From: Betaproteobacteria bacterium
GTDB taxonomy: Bacteria > Pseudomonadota > Gammaproteobacteria > Burkholderiales > Thiobacillaceae
Direction: 5' to 3'
DNA: 13,784 bases
Assembly (NCBI GenBank): GCA_020049245.1
Contig: JAIFLB010000071.1
Coordinates: 1-13,784 of the forward strand
Part shown: positions 1-6,603 of the stretch, piece after piece
Layout: the number at the start of each line of letters is the position of its first letter
How positions within the stretch are numbered: the first letter of the stretch is position 1
The notes under the pieces: generated by a model
Databases searched by the model: none
Told to the model about the DNA's origin: nothing
Seen by the model: the letters and a program-made list of their open reading frames with translations, nothing else
Program-made: the position numbers and the translations under genes

Positions 1-231
1 CTGCGTCAGCCGCGCCGGCGAATACTGTTTCATGATGCCGCTGGAACCCTTGGCGCAGAGCACGCCCTGGTTCAGCGGATGGTCGATATTGCCCTCGATG
101 AAACGCACCTCGCCGTTCTTCAGATGCACCTTGATGCCGCAACGGCAGGCGCACATGTAACAGGTCGTGGTGCGGATTTCTTCATGCAGCGCGGGTGCGG
201 CGGCTGGGGAAGCGGAGAGTGTGGTCGTCAC
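1..231 (-). CDS. Molybdopterin oxidoreductase, catalytic subunit N-terminus (SoeA-like), partial
   Basis: The reverse strand reads 77 open codons from a GTG at 231 to the left edge. An AAGGA Shine-Dalgarno at 240-244 lies 8 nt upstream and supports this start. Cysteines at residues 24, 27, 31 and 59 form the C-x2-C-x3-C-x27-C motif that binds the N-terminal [4Fe-4S] cluster in DMSO-reductase-family molybdoenzymes. It is followed by the usual GxLCAKG and a GIMKQYSPARLTQ stretch. Only about 23 residues precede the first Cys and they contain no twin-arginine signal, so the enzyme probably stays in the cytoplasm. This favours SoeA (sulfite dehydrogenase subunit) over exported relatives such as PhsA, PsrA or TtrA. 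The family is secure and the substrate is not, because the rest of the protein lies outside the window. It is divergent from all other genes here and is probably housekeeping metabolism. Confidence 0.85.
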   Translation of the reverse strand, partial: MTTTLSASPAAAPALHEEIRTTTCYMCACRCGIKVHLKNGEVRFIEGNIDHPLNQGVLCAKGSSGIMKQYSPARLTQ

Positions 232-260
232 GCGGAGCGTCCTTGCTGAATTCGTTCCGT

Positions 261-274
261 TTGACCGGGATCAA
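261..274. promoter_or_regulatory. Candidate FNR/ANR-type box
   Basis: TTGAC-CGGG-ATCAA matches the FNR/ANR/CRP-family dyad TTGAT-N4-ATCAA at 9 of 10 positions. Its centre lies about 37 bp upstream of the GTG start of the molybdoenzyme gene and about 230 bp upstream of the ATG at 495. The distance to the molybdoenzyme start is too short for class II activation with a normal leader, so repression of that gene or action toward the plus strand is as likely. Oxygen or redox control of a molybdoenzyme is biologically plausible. The call rests on the motif alone. Confidence 0.4.
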
Positions 275-280
275 GGAAAT

Positions 281-304
281 ATCAGCGAATTAGAAAACGC
301 TGAT
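281..304. repeat. Perfect 7-bp inverted repeat in the divergent region
   Basis: ATCAGCG (281-287) and CGCTGAT (298-304) are perfect inverted copies separated by 10 nt. A second nested arm pair, AGAAAA/TTTTCT at 292-309, overlaps it. The element sits 7 bp from the FNR-like box and could be an operator or a small cruciform. There is no U-run, so it is not a normal terminator. Confidence 0.4.
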
Positions 305-494
305 TTTCTCATGCGATTGGTATTGCTGAAAGATGAAAACGGTTCGAGCGGAGAGACAAGTCTGGAAGATGTTCACAAACTCAGTATGTGCCGTAAGCAA
401 TGGAAGGAATCGGTCTCCCCGGATATTCTCTATGCCAGCCATGTCCGTGAATGGGTAAGTGTTACAAACTTTAATTGATCAGAGTCCAATCGCC

Positions 495-2501
495 ATGAAA
501 CCCCACGCCTTCATCGCCATGCCCTTCGGCACCAAGCCCGGTCCGGATGGCCAGCCCATCGACTTCAACCGCGTCTTCATCGAATTCCTCAAGCCTGCCC
601 TGGAAGCCGCTGGCCTGGATGTGTTCCGCGCCGACCAGGAACAGCGCGCCGGAGACATCCGCACCGACATGTTCCAGGAGTTGTTGATGGCCGATCTGGT
701 GCTGGCTGATCTGACTCTGGACAACCCCAACGTCTGGTACGAACTGGGCGTGCGCCATGCACTGCGCGCGCGCGGGGTGGTGCTGGTAGCGGGCGGCAAG
801 GTGCCGATGGCCTTCGATCTCTACACCGACCGCAAGCTGCGCTACGACGTGCAAAACCTGATGCGCGAGGGCGGGCCGGACAAGTCTGTGCTGGAGTCGG
901 ACCAGGCCAATCTGACCCGCATGGTCCGGGAGACCATGGAGTCCTGGCATGGACGCAAGATCAGCCCGGTATACAGCTTGCTGCCGCAACTGCTGGAACC
1001 GGACTGGAAGTCGCTTCGCATTGGCGATGTGCGCGAGTTCTGGGACCGTTACGATGATTGGGAGGATCGCATCAAGCTGGCTCGCCAGGCCGGGCGGATC
1101 GGCGATCTCCTGACCCTGGCCGACGAGGCGCCGGTGGCCGCGTTTCGCGCTGAAGCCTGGATCAACGCCGGTCTGGCATTGCGCAAGGCGGAGCGTTTCG
1201 ACTTCGCCCTGGAACAACTGGAACGCGGCTTGGAGGTTGAACCGGACAACCTGAAAGGTCTGCGTGAGCAAGGTATTTGCCTGCAACGTCTGGCTGTCGC
1301 CGGAGCGCCTGGCCACTCCCTGGAACGGGCGCGGGCGCATTATCGCGATGTGCTGGAAAGCCATCCGGACGATGTCGAAACCTGGTCGCTGCTGGGGCGT
1401 GTGGACAAGGACGCCTGGACCGAAGCCTGGCGCCGGCCAGGTGCTACGCCGGAGAAGATGCGCGACGACGCGGGCTACGAGGACGCCTTGTTGCGGGCGG
1501 CGATCGATAGCTATGCCAAGGGTTATCGCAGCGATCCCCGCCACTATTACTCGGGCATCAACGCCCTGACGCTGATGCATCTGCATCTTCACCTCACCGG
1601 CGATCCGCGTTTTGCGCGGGACATGGCCAGCATGGCCGGCGCGGTGCGTTTCGCGGCGGACAACGAGACTGACGAGGATCAGTTGTTCTGGGCGCTGGCC
1701 AGCCTGGGCGATCTGGAAGTGTTGGTTGGCACCCCGGACACGGTGCGGGCGGCTTACAAGGAAGCGATCGTCAGGAACGACAAGGACTGGTTTGCCCTCA
1801 ATTCCACCCGCGCTCAATTGCAATTGCTCAGCGACCTGGGCTTCAGGCCGGAGAACGTCGAGGCAGGCATCACGGTTTTCGACCGCGCCATGGAACGGCT
1901 TGCGCCACCCGAGGCGCGCTGGCAACCCCGTCGGATCATCCTGTTCAGCGGCCATATGACTGACGAGCCCGGCCGCGCCAAGCCACGCTTTCCAGCCGAC
2001 AAGGAAGACGTGGCGGCATCCGCCATCGCCGCCGTCCTGGAAGAGATGGGCGCCGGCCCGGACGATCTGGCCCTGACCCAGGGCGCTTGCGGCGGCGATT
2101 TGTTGTTCACCGAGGCTTGCCAGAAACGCGGTGTGCGGGTGAACTGGCTGCAACCCTTCGAGGAGCCGGAGTTCATCCAGCGCTCGGTGATCCGAGGCGG
2201 CGAGCACTGGCGCAAACGCTATCTGGATGCCAAGGCGGCTCTCGTCGCACCGCCACGCGCCGCGCCTGTCGAGCTGGGCGCGCCACCGAAGGACGTGGCT
2301 GAAGGTTACGCTTACGAGCGCTGTAATCTCTGGCTGCTATACACCGCGCTGTCATTTGGTCCGGATAAAGTCAACTTCGTCTGCCTTTGGGATGGTGGTG
2401 GCGGCGACGGACTGGGCGGCACGGCGCATATGTACAGGGAAGTGGAGCAAAGAATGGGGCGGGTCAGCCGGATTGATACCAACGCATTATTCACGCGCTG
2501 A
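495..2501 (+). CDS. DRHyd-like domain, TPR (TPR-S-type) and SLOG-like domain fusion protein
   Basis: A 668-residue cytosolic protein with three regions. Residues 4-115 begin HAFIAMPFG and resemble nucleoside 2-deoxyribosyltransferase/DRHyd folds: D72 ends a hydrophobic strand (VLADL) and E83 lies in NVWYELG, the position of the catalytic Glu in that superfamily. Residues about 175-455 are alpha-helical with TPR-like repeats, resembling the TRAFs-binding/TPR-S sensor family. Residues 478-560 start RRIILFSGHM and contain TQGACGGD, matching a SLOG-like nucleotide-binding Rossmannoid domain. The tail has the CLWDGGGGDGLGGTAHM stretch seen in relatives. ATG 495 is preferred because the family N-terminus starts just before the FIAMPFG strand; a GTG at 459 would add 12 residues, and neither has a strong ribosome binding site. 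Related proteins occur in prokaryotic conflict systems and are thought to sense or cleave nucleotides. Domain calls come from memory of the families and the activity is inferred. Confidence 0.75.
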   Translation: MKPHAFIAMPFGTKPGPDGQPIDFNRVFIEFLKPALEAAGLDVFRADQEQRAGDIRTDMFQELLMADLVLADLTLDNPNVWYELGVRHALRARGVVLVAGGKVPMAFDLYTDRKLRYDVQNLMREGGPDKSVLESDQANLTRMVRETMESWHGRKISPVYSLLPQLLEPDWKSLRIGDVREFWDRYDDWEDRIKLARQAGRIGDLLTLADEAPVAAFRAEAWINAGLALRKAERFDFALEQLERGLEVEPDNLKGLREQGICLQRLAVAGAPGHSLERARAHYRDVLESHPDDVETWSLLGRVDKDAWTEAWRRPGATPEKMRDDAGYEDALLRAAIDSYAKGYRSDPRHYYSGINALTLMHLHLHLTGDPRFARDMASMAGAVRFAADNETDEDQLFWALASLGDLEVLVGTPDTVRAAYKEAIVRNDKDWFALNSTRAQLQLLSDLGFRPENVEAGITVFDRAMERLAPPEARWQPRRIILFSGHMTDEPGRAKPRFPADKEDVAASAIAAVLEEMGAGPDDLALTQGACGGDLLFTEACQKRGVRVNWLQPFEEPEFIQRSVIRGGEHWRKRYLDAKAALVAPPRAAPVELGAPPKDVAEGYAYERCNLWLLYTALSFGPDKVNFVCLWDGGGGDGLGGTAHMYREVEQRMGRVSRIDTNALFTR

Positions 2502-2510
2502 ATGGCTGTT

Positions 2511-2546
2511 CAATTTTTAATACTTGAATCAAAAACAGGAGGAAAC
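2511..2546 (+). promoter_or_regulatory. AT-rich leader and Shine-Dalgarno of the patatin gene
   Basis: The gap after the first island gene is sharply AT-rich and ends in AGGAGG at 2537-2542, four bases before ATG 2547. This decides against the in-frame ATG at 2502. TTTAAT at 2516-2521 resembles a -10 box, but I find no matching -35, so a promoter here is only possible. The A-run plus CAGGAGGAAA closely resembles the leader at 3829-3848 ahead of the GH13 gene. Confidence 0.55.
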
Positions 2547-3719
2547 ATGAGTACAAAAGTCGAAGCAAAGCTGAAACCCGAGGGCGCCAAGAAAATCCTC
2601 GCCTGTGACGGCGGCGGCATTCTCGGGCTGATGAGCGTGGAAATCCTCGCCAAGCTGGAAGCCGATTTGCGGACCGCGCAGGGCAAGCCCGATCTGGTGC
2701 TGGCGGATTTCTTCGACTTCGTCTGCGGCACCAGCACCGGCGCGATCATCGCCGCCTGCGTCTCGGCGGGCATGTCGATGGATCAGATTCGGGAGTTCTA
2801 TGTCGGCAGCGGCAAGCAGATGTTCGACAAGGCTTCGATCTTCTCCCGCCTGCGCTACAGCTACAACGACGAGCCGCTGGCGGAAAAGCTGCGCGGCGAG
2901 CTGAACAAAGCGCTGGGCTACGGCCCCAACGACCCCCCCGCCACGCTGGGCGACGAACACTTGCGCACCGTGCTGATGATGGTGCTGCGCAACCACACCA
3001 CGGATTCACCCTGGCCGGTATCCAACAACCCGCGCGCCAAGTACAACCAGCGCGACCGCAAGGACTGCAATCTCAACCTGCCCCTGTGGCAACTGGTGCG
3101 CGCCAGCACCGCCGCGCCGACCTTTTTCCCGCCCGAGGTGGTGACATTGGCTGCGGGCACGCCGGACGAATATCAATTCATCTTTGTTGACGGTGGCGTC
3201 ACCACCTACAACAACCCCGCTTTCCTGGCTTTCCAGATGGCCACTGCCGCGCCATACAAGATGAACTGGGCCACCGGCCTGGACAATCTGCTGATCGTCT
3301 CGGTGGGAACAGGCAGCGCAGCCAAGGCGCGGCCCGAACTGCAAGAGGACGATTTGTGGCTGCTCGACCATGCCAAGAGCATCCCCTCCGCGTTGATGAA
3401 CGCCGCCAGCGCAGGCTGGGACATGGCCTGCCGAACCCTGGGCGAATGCCGCTTCGGCGGCCAGATCGACCGTGAAATCGGCGATATGGTCAGCAACCCC
3501 GGCGATTCCACCAACTGGACCGGCGGCAAGCAGTTCGCTTATGTGCGCTACGACCCCGATGTCACCCGCGCCGGCCTGGACGATCTGGGCCTGACGGAGA
3601 TCGATGCAGCCCAGGTGCAGGTGATGGATTCGGTCAAATACATCCCTGAAATCCAGCGTGTCGGCAAGGCTTATGCCGACAAACACTGTGATGTCGCGCA
3701 TTTGAAGGGGTTTGTTTAA
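2547..3719 (+). CDS. Patatin-like phospholipase
   Basis: A 390-residue protein with all patatin signatures: the oxyanion-hole motif DGGGILG at 21-27, the nucleophile elbow CGTSTG with Ser63, and the Asp of the catalytic dyad at D215 in VDGGVTTYNNPA. No signal peptide or membrane segment is visible, so it should act in the cytosol on the inner leaflet, hydrolysing acyl chains of membrane phospholipids. Bacterial patatins are known as defence effectors, for example CapV, which is activated by cyclic nucleotides in CBASS, but no CD-NTase gene lies in this window. The start is fixed by a strong AGGAGG. It follows the DRHyd/SLOG gene by 45 bp and may share its transcript. The catalytic call is firm; a defence role is inferred from neighbours, and a lipid-turnover role remains possible. 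Confidence 0.93.
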   Translation: MSTKVEAKLKPEGAKKILACDGGGILGLMSVEILAKLEADLRTAQGKPDLVLADFFDFVCGTSTGAIIAACVSAGMSMDQIREFYVGSGKQMFDKASIFSRLRYSYNDEPLAEKLRGELNKALGYGPNDPPATLGDEHLRTVLMMVLRNHTTDSPWPVSNNPRAKYNQRDRKDCNLNLPLWQLVRASTAAPTFFPPEVVTLAAGTPDEYQFIFVDGGVTTYNNPAFLAFQMATAAPYKMNWATGLDNLLIVSVGTGSAAKARPELQEDDLWLLDHAKSIPSALMNAASAGWDMACRTLGECRFGGQIDREIGDMVSNPGDSTNWTGGKQFAYVRYDPDVTRAGLDDLGLTEIDAAQVQVMDSVKYIPEIQRVGKAYADKHCDVAHLKGFV

Positions 3720-3761
3720 GGCAAGCGAAAGGTAAGCGAAACCGTTTATGCAGGTAATCAT

Positions 3762-3783
3762 CCCCACCACGCGATTGGTGGGG
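3762..3783 (+). terminator. Strong GC-rich hairpin between patatin and GH13 genes
   Basis: CCCCACCA (3762-3769) pairs perfectly with TGGTGGGG (3776-3783) around a 6-nt loop. The stem is strong, but no U-tract follows (next bases CTGTTCC). It could be an imperfect terminator, a 3'-end stabiliser of the patatin message, or a regulator of read-through into the GH13 gene 65 bp downstream. Confidence 0.4.
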
Positions 3784-3828
3784 CTGTTCCAGCCATGATG
3801 TTGCCACCCCGCGCTCATGTGCTGATAG

Positions 3829-3848
3829 AAAAAACACAGGAGGAAATC
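3829..3848 (+). promoter_or_regulatory. Ribosome binding site and A-rich leader of the GH13 gene
   Basis: AGGAGG at 3838-3843 lies 5 nt before ATG 3849 and selects that start over upstream in-frame ATGs at 3795 and 3798. The preceding A-run and CACAGGAGGAAA give a leader nearly identical to the one before the patatin gene. Confidence 0.7.
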
Positions 3849-5762
3849 ATGTCCATCGATAACACCAACCACCACCAACTTGAACGCCGCCTCGCCGATA
3901 TCGGCTGGGACGCGCTGTTGTCCAAACCCTTCACCCCATCCCCCGCCACTTGGGAGGATGAGGTGCTGTACTTCCTGATGCTTGACCGCTTTTCTGACGG
4001 TAACGAGCAGGGCTATCGCGATAATGCTGGCAGTCCGGTGGCGGCCGGTGCGACGCCGCCATTCCGCTTTGCCGACGATGCTTACCGGGCCGACCGCGCC
4101 GTCTGGGCGGATGCCGGCAACCAGTGGCTGGGCGGCACGCTGAAGGGGCTGGCAAGCAAGCTCGGTTACCTCAAGCGTCTGGGTGTTTCGGCTGTCTGGA
4201 TCAGCCCGGTGTTCAAGCAGGTGGAATCGGACCGGCATGCCTACCACGGCTACGGCATCCAGAATTTCCTCGATGTCGATCCGCATTTCGGCAGTCGCCA
4301 GGATTTGATCGATCTGGTGCAAACCGCGCACGCGCAGGGCATCAAGATCATCCTCGACATCATCATCAATCACGCCGGTGACGTGTTCGGCTACCACGCC
4401 GACCGTTATCCGGATGATCGTGGCGGCATGGACCCACGCTGGGATGGCGGTCAGTACAGCGTGGCCGGCTGGCGCAACGCTTTCGGTGAGACCAACATCC
4501 CGTTCGGCCCGGTGGACGCAGCTACCCATCCCCACGCCTGGCCGAACGACGCGGTCTGGCCGGTCGAGATGCAGGCGGCAGAGCACTACACCGCCCGCGG
4601 CCGCATCGATAACTGGGAGCACGACCCGGAGTTGTATGACGGCGATTTCGTCACCCTGAAGAACATCCATCTGGGCCACCATGACCTGGATCATCAGGGC
4701 CGCCGCCTGCCGGACCGCTACCATCCCTCGGCGGCCCTGCGCCACCTGTGCCAGGTGTTCAAGTTCTGGCTTGCCCTGACTGATGTAGACGGCTTTCGCG
4801 TCGACACCGTCAAGCACATGGAACCGGGCGCCACCCGCTACTTTGTCTCGGTAATCAAGGAATTCGCCCAGACACTGGGCAAGGAAAATTTCTTCCTGCT
4901 AGGCGAGATCACCGGCGGCCGCCGTCATGCCTGGGAGATGCACGAGATGACCGGCCTCGACGCGGCCCTGGGCATCGACGACGTGCCCGACAAACTGGAC
5001 TTTCTGGCCAAGGGCTGGCGCGAGCCGGGCGACTACTTCAGCCTGTTCCGCAATTCGGCGCTGGAGCGCAAGTCCGAGTTCGTCTGGTTCAGCGACCATG
5101 TGGTGACCATGTTCGACGACCACGACCAGGTGCGCCGGGGCAATGCCAAGGCGCGCTTCTGCGGTGACCATGTCAACAACGGCTACGCGCATCTGAAGGC
5201 GGTGCTGGGCCTGAACTTGTGCTCGATGGGTATCGCCTGCCTCTACTACGGCAGCGAGCAGGGCTTTGACGGCGCCGGCGACAACGACCGCTTTCTGCGC
5301 GAATGCATGTTCGGCGGCCGCTTCGGCAGCCTGCAAAGCAGCGGCCGCCACTTCTTCAACGAAGACCACGAAATCTACCAATTCATCGCCGAGGTCTGCA
5401 CCCTGCGTGACAAACATATGGCCCTGCGTCGCGGCCGCCAATACCTGCGCGAGATTTCCGAAACCGGCGCACCCGGCAGCTTCGGCCTGCCGCGCATGAT
5501 CGGCGGCCAGATCCGCGCCGTGGTGCCCTGGTCGCGCTTGTTCGATGACCAGGAAGTGCTGTGCGCCATCAACACCGACGCCCACCAGCCGCGTGCAGCC
5601 TGGGTGACTGTCGATGCCAGCCTGCAAAGCGGCCGGGCGGCGCTGACCTGCCTGTATTCCTCCAACCCGGCGCAAATCGGCGTCGTCGTGCCGGTCGCGG
5701 CGCACAACGGCCGGGCCGTGCACATTCAAATTCCGCCCGGCGGTTTCGCGGTGTTTGCTTGA
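3849..5762 (+). CDS. GH13 alpha-amylase-family glycoside hydrolase, cytosolic
   Basis: A 637-residue protein with the four conserved GH13 regions in order: DIIINH at 170-175, GFRVDTVKH with the nucleophile Asp319, LLGEITGG with the acid/base Glu353, and FDDHDQ with His425 and Asp426. The triad is therefore intact, and the enzyme should cleave or transfer alpha-glucosidic bonds. The region between motifs I and II (about 176-300) is long and rich in His, Trp and Asp, as in the variable B domain that sets specificity. A beta-type C-terminal domain occupies about 540-637. No signal peptide is visible, so the substrate should be intracellular, such as glycogen, maltodextrin or trehalose. Its subfamily cannot be told by eye. 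It lies on the same strand between the patatin and TIR genes, an unexpected place for a carbohydrate enzyme. Confidence 0.92.
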   Translation: MSIDNTNHHQLERRLADIGWDALLSKPFTPSPATWEDEVLYFLMLDRFSDGNEQGYRDNAGSPVAAGATPPFRFADDAYRADRAVWADAGNQWLGGTLKGLASKLGYLKRLGVSAVWISPVFKQVESDRHAYHGYGIQNFLDVDPHFGSRQDLIDLVQTAHAQGIKIILDIIINHAGDVFGYHADRYPDDRGGMDPRWDGGQYSVAGWRNAFGETNIPFGPVDAATHPHAWPNDAVWPVEMQAAEHYTARGRIDNWEHDPELYDGDFVTLKNIHLGHHDLDHQGRRLPDRYHPSAALRHLCQVFKFWLALTDVDGFRVDTVKHMEPGATRYFVSVIKEFAQTLGKENFFLLGEITGGRRHAWEMHEMTGLDAALGIDDVPDKLDFLAKGWREPGDYFSLFRNSALERKSEFVWFSDHVVTMFDDHDQVRRGNAKARFCGDHVNNGYAHLKAVLGLNLCSMGIACLYYGSEQGFDGAGDNDRFLRECMFGGRFGSLQSSGRHFFNEDHEIYQFIAEVCTLRDKHMALRRGRQYLREISETGAPGSFGLPRMIGGQIRAVVPWSRLFDDQEVLCAINTDAHQPRAAWVTVDASLQSGRAALTCLYSSNPAQIGVVVPVAAHNGRAVHIQIPPGGFAVFA

Positions 5763-5818
5763 AGGGAAGCTTTATATCGGGTGTTTGGAAAAACTGTTCG
5801 GGGGTTCAATGACGCAGT

Positions 5819-5852
5819 CAATCAAGATCAATGATTGCCCAGGATAAGGAGG
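5819..5852 (+). promoter_or_regulatory. Inverted repeat and Shine-Dalgarno ahead of the TIR gene
   Basis: CAATCA (5819-5824) and TGATTG (5832-5837) form a 6-bp inverted repeat with a 7-nt spacer. They are followed by AAGGAGG at 5846-5852, seven bases before GTG 5860. The strong ribosome binding site fixes this GTG as the start. The repeat could be an operator or a small hairpin next to the binding site. I see no clear promoter in the 97-bp gap. Confidence 0.45.
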
Positions 5853-5859
5853 AAGTCGG

Positions 5860-6603
5860 GTGAAGCTTTTCATCACCTATGCAAGCGACGATCGGTCTGT
5901 CGCGGATGAGCTTGCGGTGCGCCTGCGCACCGAAGGGCATAGCGTGTTCATGGACAAGGACAATCTGCCCGAGGCCGAGGGCTACGATGCCGCCATACGC
6001 GAGGCCATCGCCGACTGCGACGTGTACGTTTTCCTGATCTCGCCGAATTCGCTGAAGGCTGGACGCGTGCTGCCGGTGATGATCGCGCCGACGCCTTTTC
6101 GCGATATTCCTGCCTACCTGAGCGCGGTGACGGTGTTGCAGCCGGAGGGCAATACCGTCGCCGAGACCGTGGCGCGCATCGGCGAGATGGAAGCCCGCCG
6201 CAAGCAGGCGCGTTGGTTGCGCATGTCTGCTCTGGCTGGTGTGCTGGCGGCGCTCGTCGCCGGGGCGGTGTGGTGGTCAAACGATGGGGAAGGCGAGGGC
6301 GGTGGCAGCAACCCGGCCGTGCAGCCCTGTCGGCTTGCCATCGCGTTTTCGGCCGGGATGGTCGAGGCCGGTCTGGCCATGGATGTCACCACGTCGGCTG
6401 GCACGCAGGCCTATGTGCTGAGCGCCAGCCCAATGTCGCTTGAACTGGTGTCCGTTTCCCGCGTTAAGGGTGAAGCCTGGGCTATCCTGCTAAGAAGCAG
6501 GGATGGTTCTGAGCTTGGAAAAAAAGAAATGTCCGGTTGTCCGGCATCCCGAACGCGGATCGATTTTGGAGAGGGCTATGCACTGGAATTGGCGCCGAAA
6601 TAA
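5860..6603 (+). CDS. TIR-domain membrane protein with internal deletion in the TIR fold
   Basis: A 247-residue protein. Residues 1-105 form a TIR domain opening with KLFITYASDD, then VFMDKDNLP and YVFLISPNS. TIR domains act as NAD-cleaving enzymes or as adaptors. A single membrane span lies at about 119-139 (rich in Ala, Leu and Val, ending VWWS), after a basic KQARWLR segment that should stay in the cytoplasm. The remaining 108 residues are therefore probably periplasmic; they include Cys157 and Cys227, which could form a disulfide. The fold runs directly from LISPNSLKAG into RVLPVMIAPTP, whereas relatives of this TIR subfamily carry about 18-20 residues in between, including the TEL-type helix with the catalytic Glu. 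This copy therefore probably lacks NADase activity. The next gene starts inside its 3' end, with a 26-bp overlap. Confidence 0.85.
   Translation: MKLFITYASDDRSVADELAVRLRTEGHSVFMDKDNLPEAEGYDAAIREAIADCDVYVFLISPNSLKAGRVLPVMIAPTPFRDIPAYLSAVTVLQPEGNTVAETVARIGEMEARRKQARWLRMSALAGVLAALVAGAVWWSNDGEGEGGGSNPAVQPCRLAIAFSAGMVEAGLAMDVTTSAGTQAYVLSASPMSLELVSVSRVKGEAWAILLRSRDGSELGKKEMSGCPASRTRIDFGEGYALELAPK

Larger units (their letters stand above)
232..494. other. Divergent intergenic region, locally AT-richer
   Basis: This stretch separates the minus-strand molybdoenzyme gene from the plus-strand island. From about 245 to 480 its base composition is clearly richer in A and T than the genes on either side, as expected for promoters or for a junction of DNA with different origins. 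I see two inverted repeats (261-274 and 281-304), listed separately, but no convincing paired -35/-10 promoter on either strand. A 55-codon ORF (ATG 311 to TGA 478) could be read on the plus strand; I do not recognise it and it has no good ribosome binding site. Confidence 0.6.

Noticed and set aside
311..478. Small plus-strand ORF of 55 codons (longer version from 167) before the first island gene
   Set aside because: No recognisable family and no convincing ribosome binding site. The longer version lies antisense to the molybdoenzyme N-terminus, whose Cys motif is clearly real.
471..2207. Long minus-strand ORF of 578 codons opposite the DRHyd-TPR-SLOG gene
   Set aside because: It mirrors codon bias of the GC-rich plus-strand gene, which has clear domain motifs. 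The antisense protein is low in recognisable motifs and rich in Gln, His and Arg.
3006..4817. Long minus-strand ORF of 603 codons spanning the patatin and GH13 genes
   Set aside because: It runs across two genes with intact catalytic motifs on the plus strand, and it resembles no protein.
6503..6577. Upstream start at 6503 for the exported protein
   Set aside because: It would put 25 mostly charged residues before the signal peptide. ATG 6578 has a GGAGAGG binding site and leaves a proper Sec signal.
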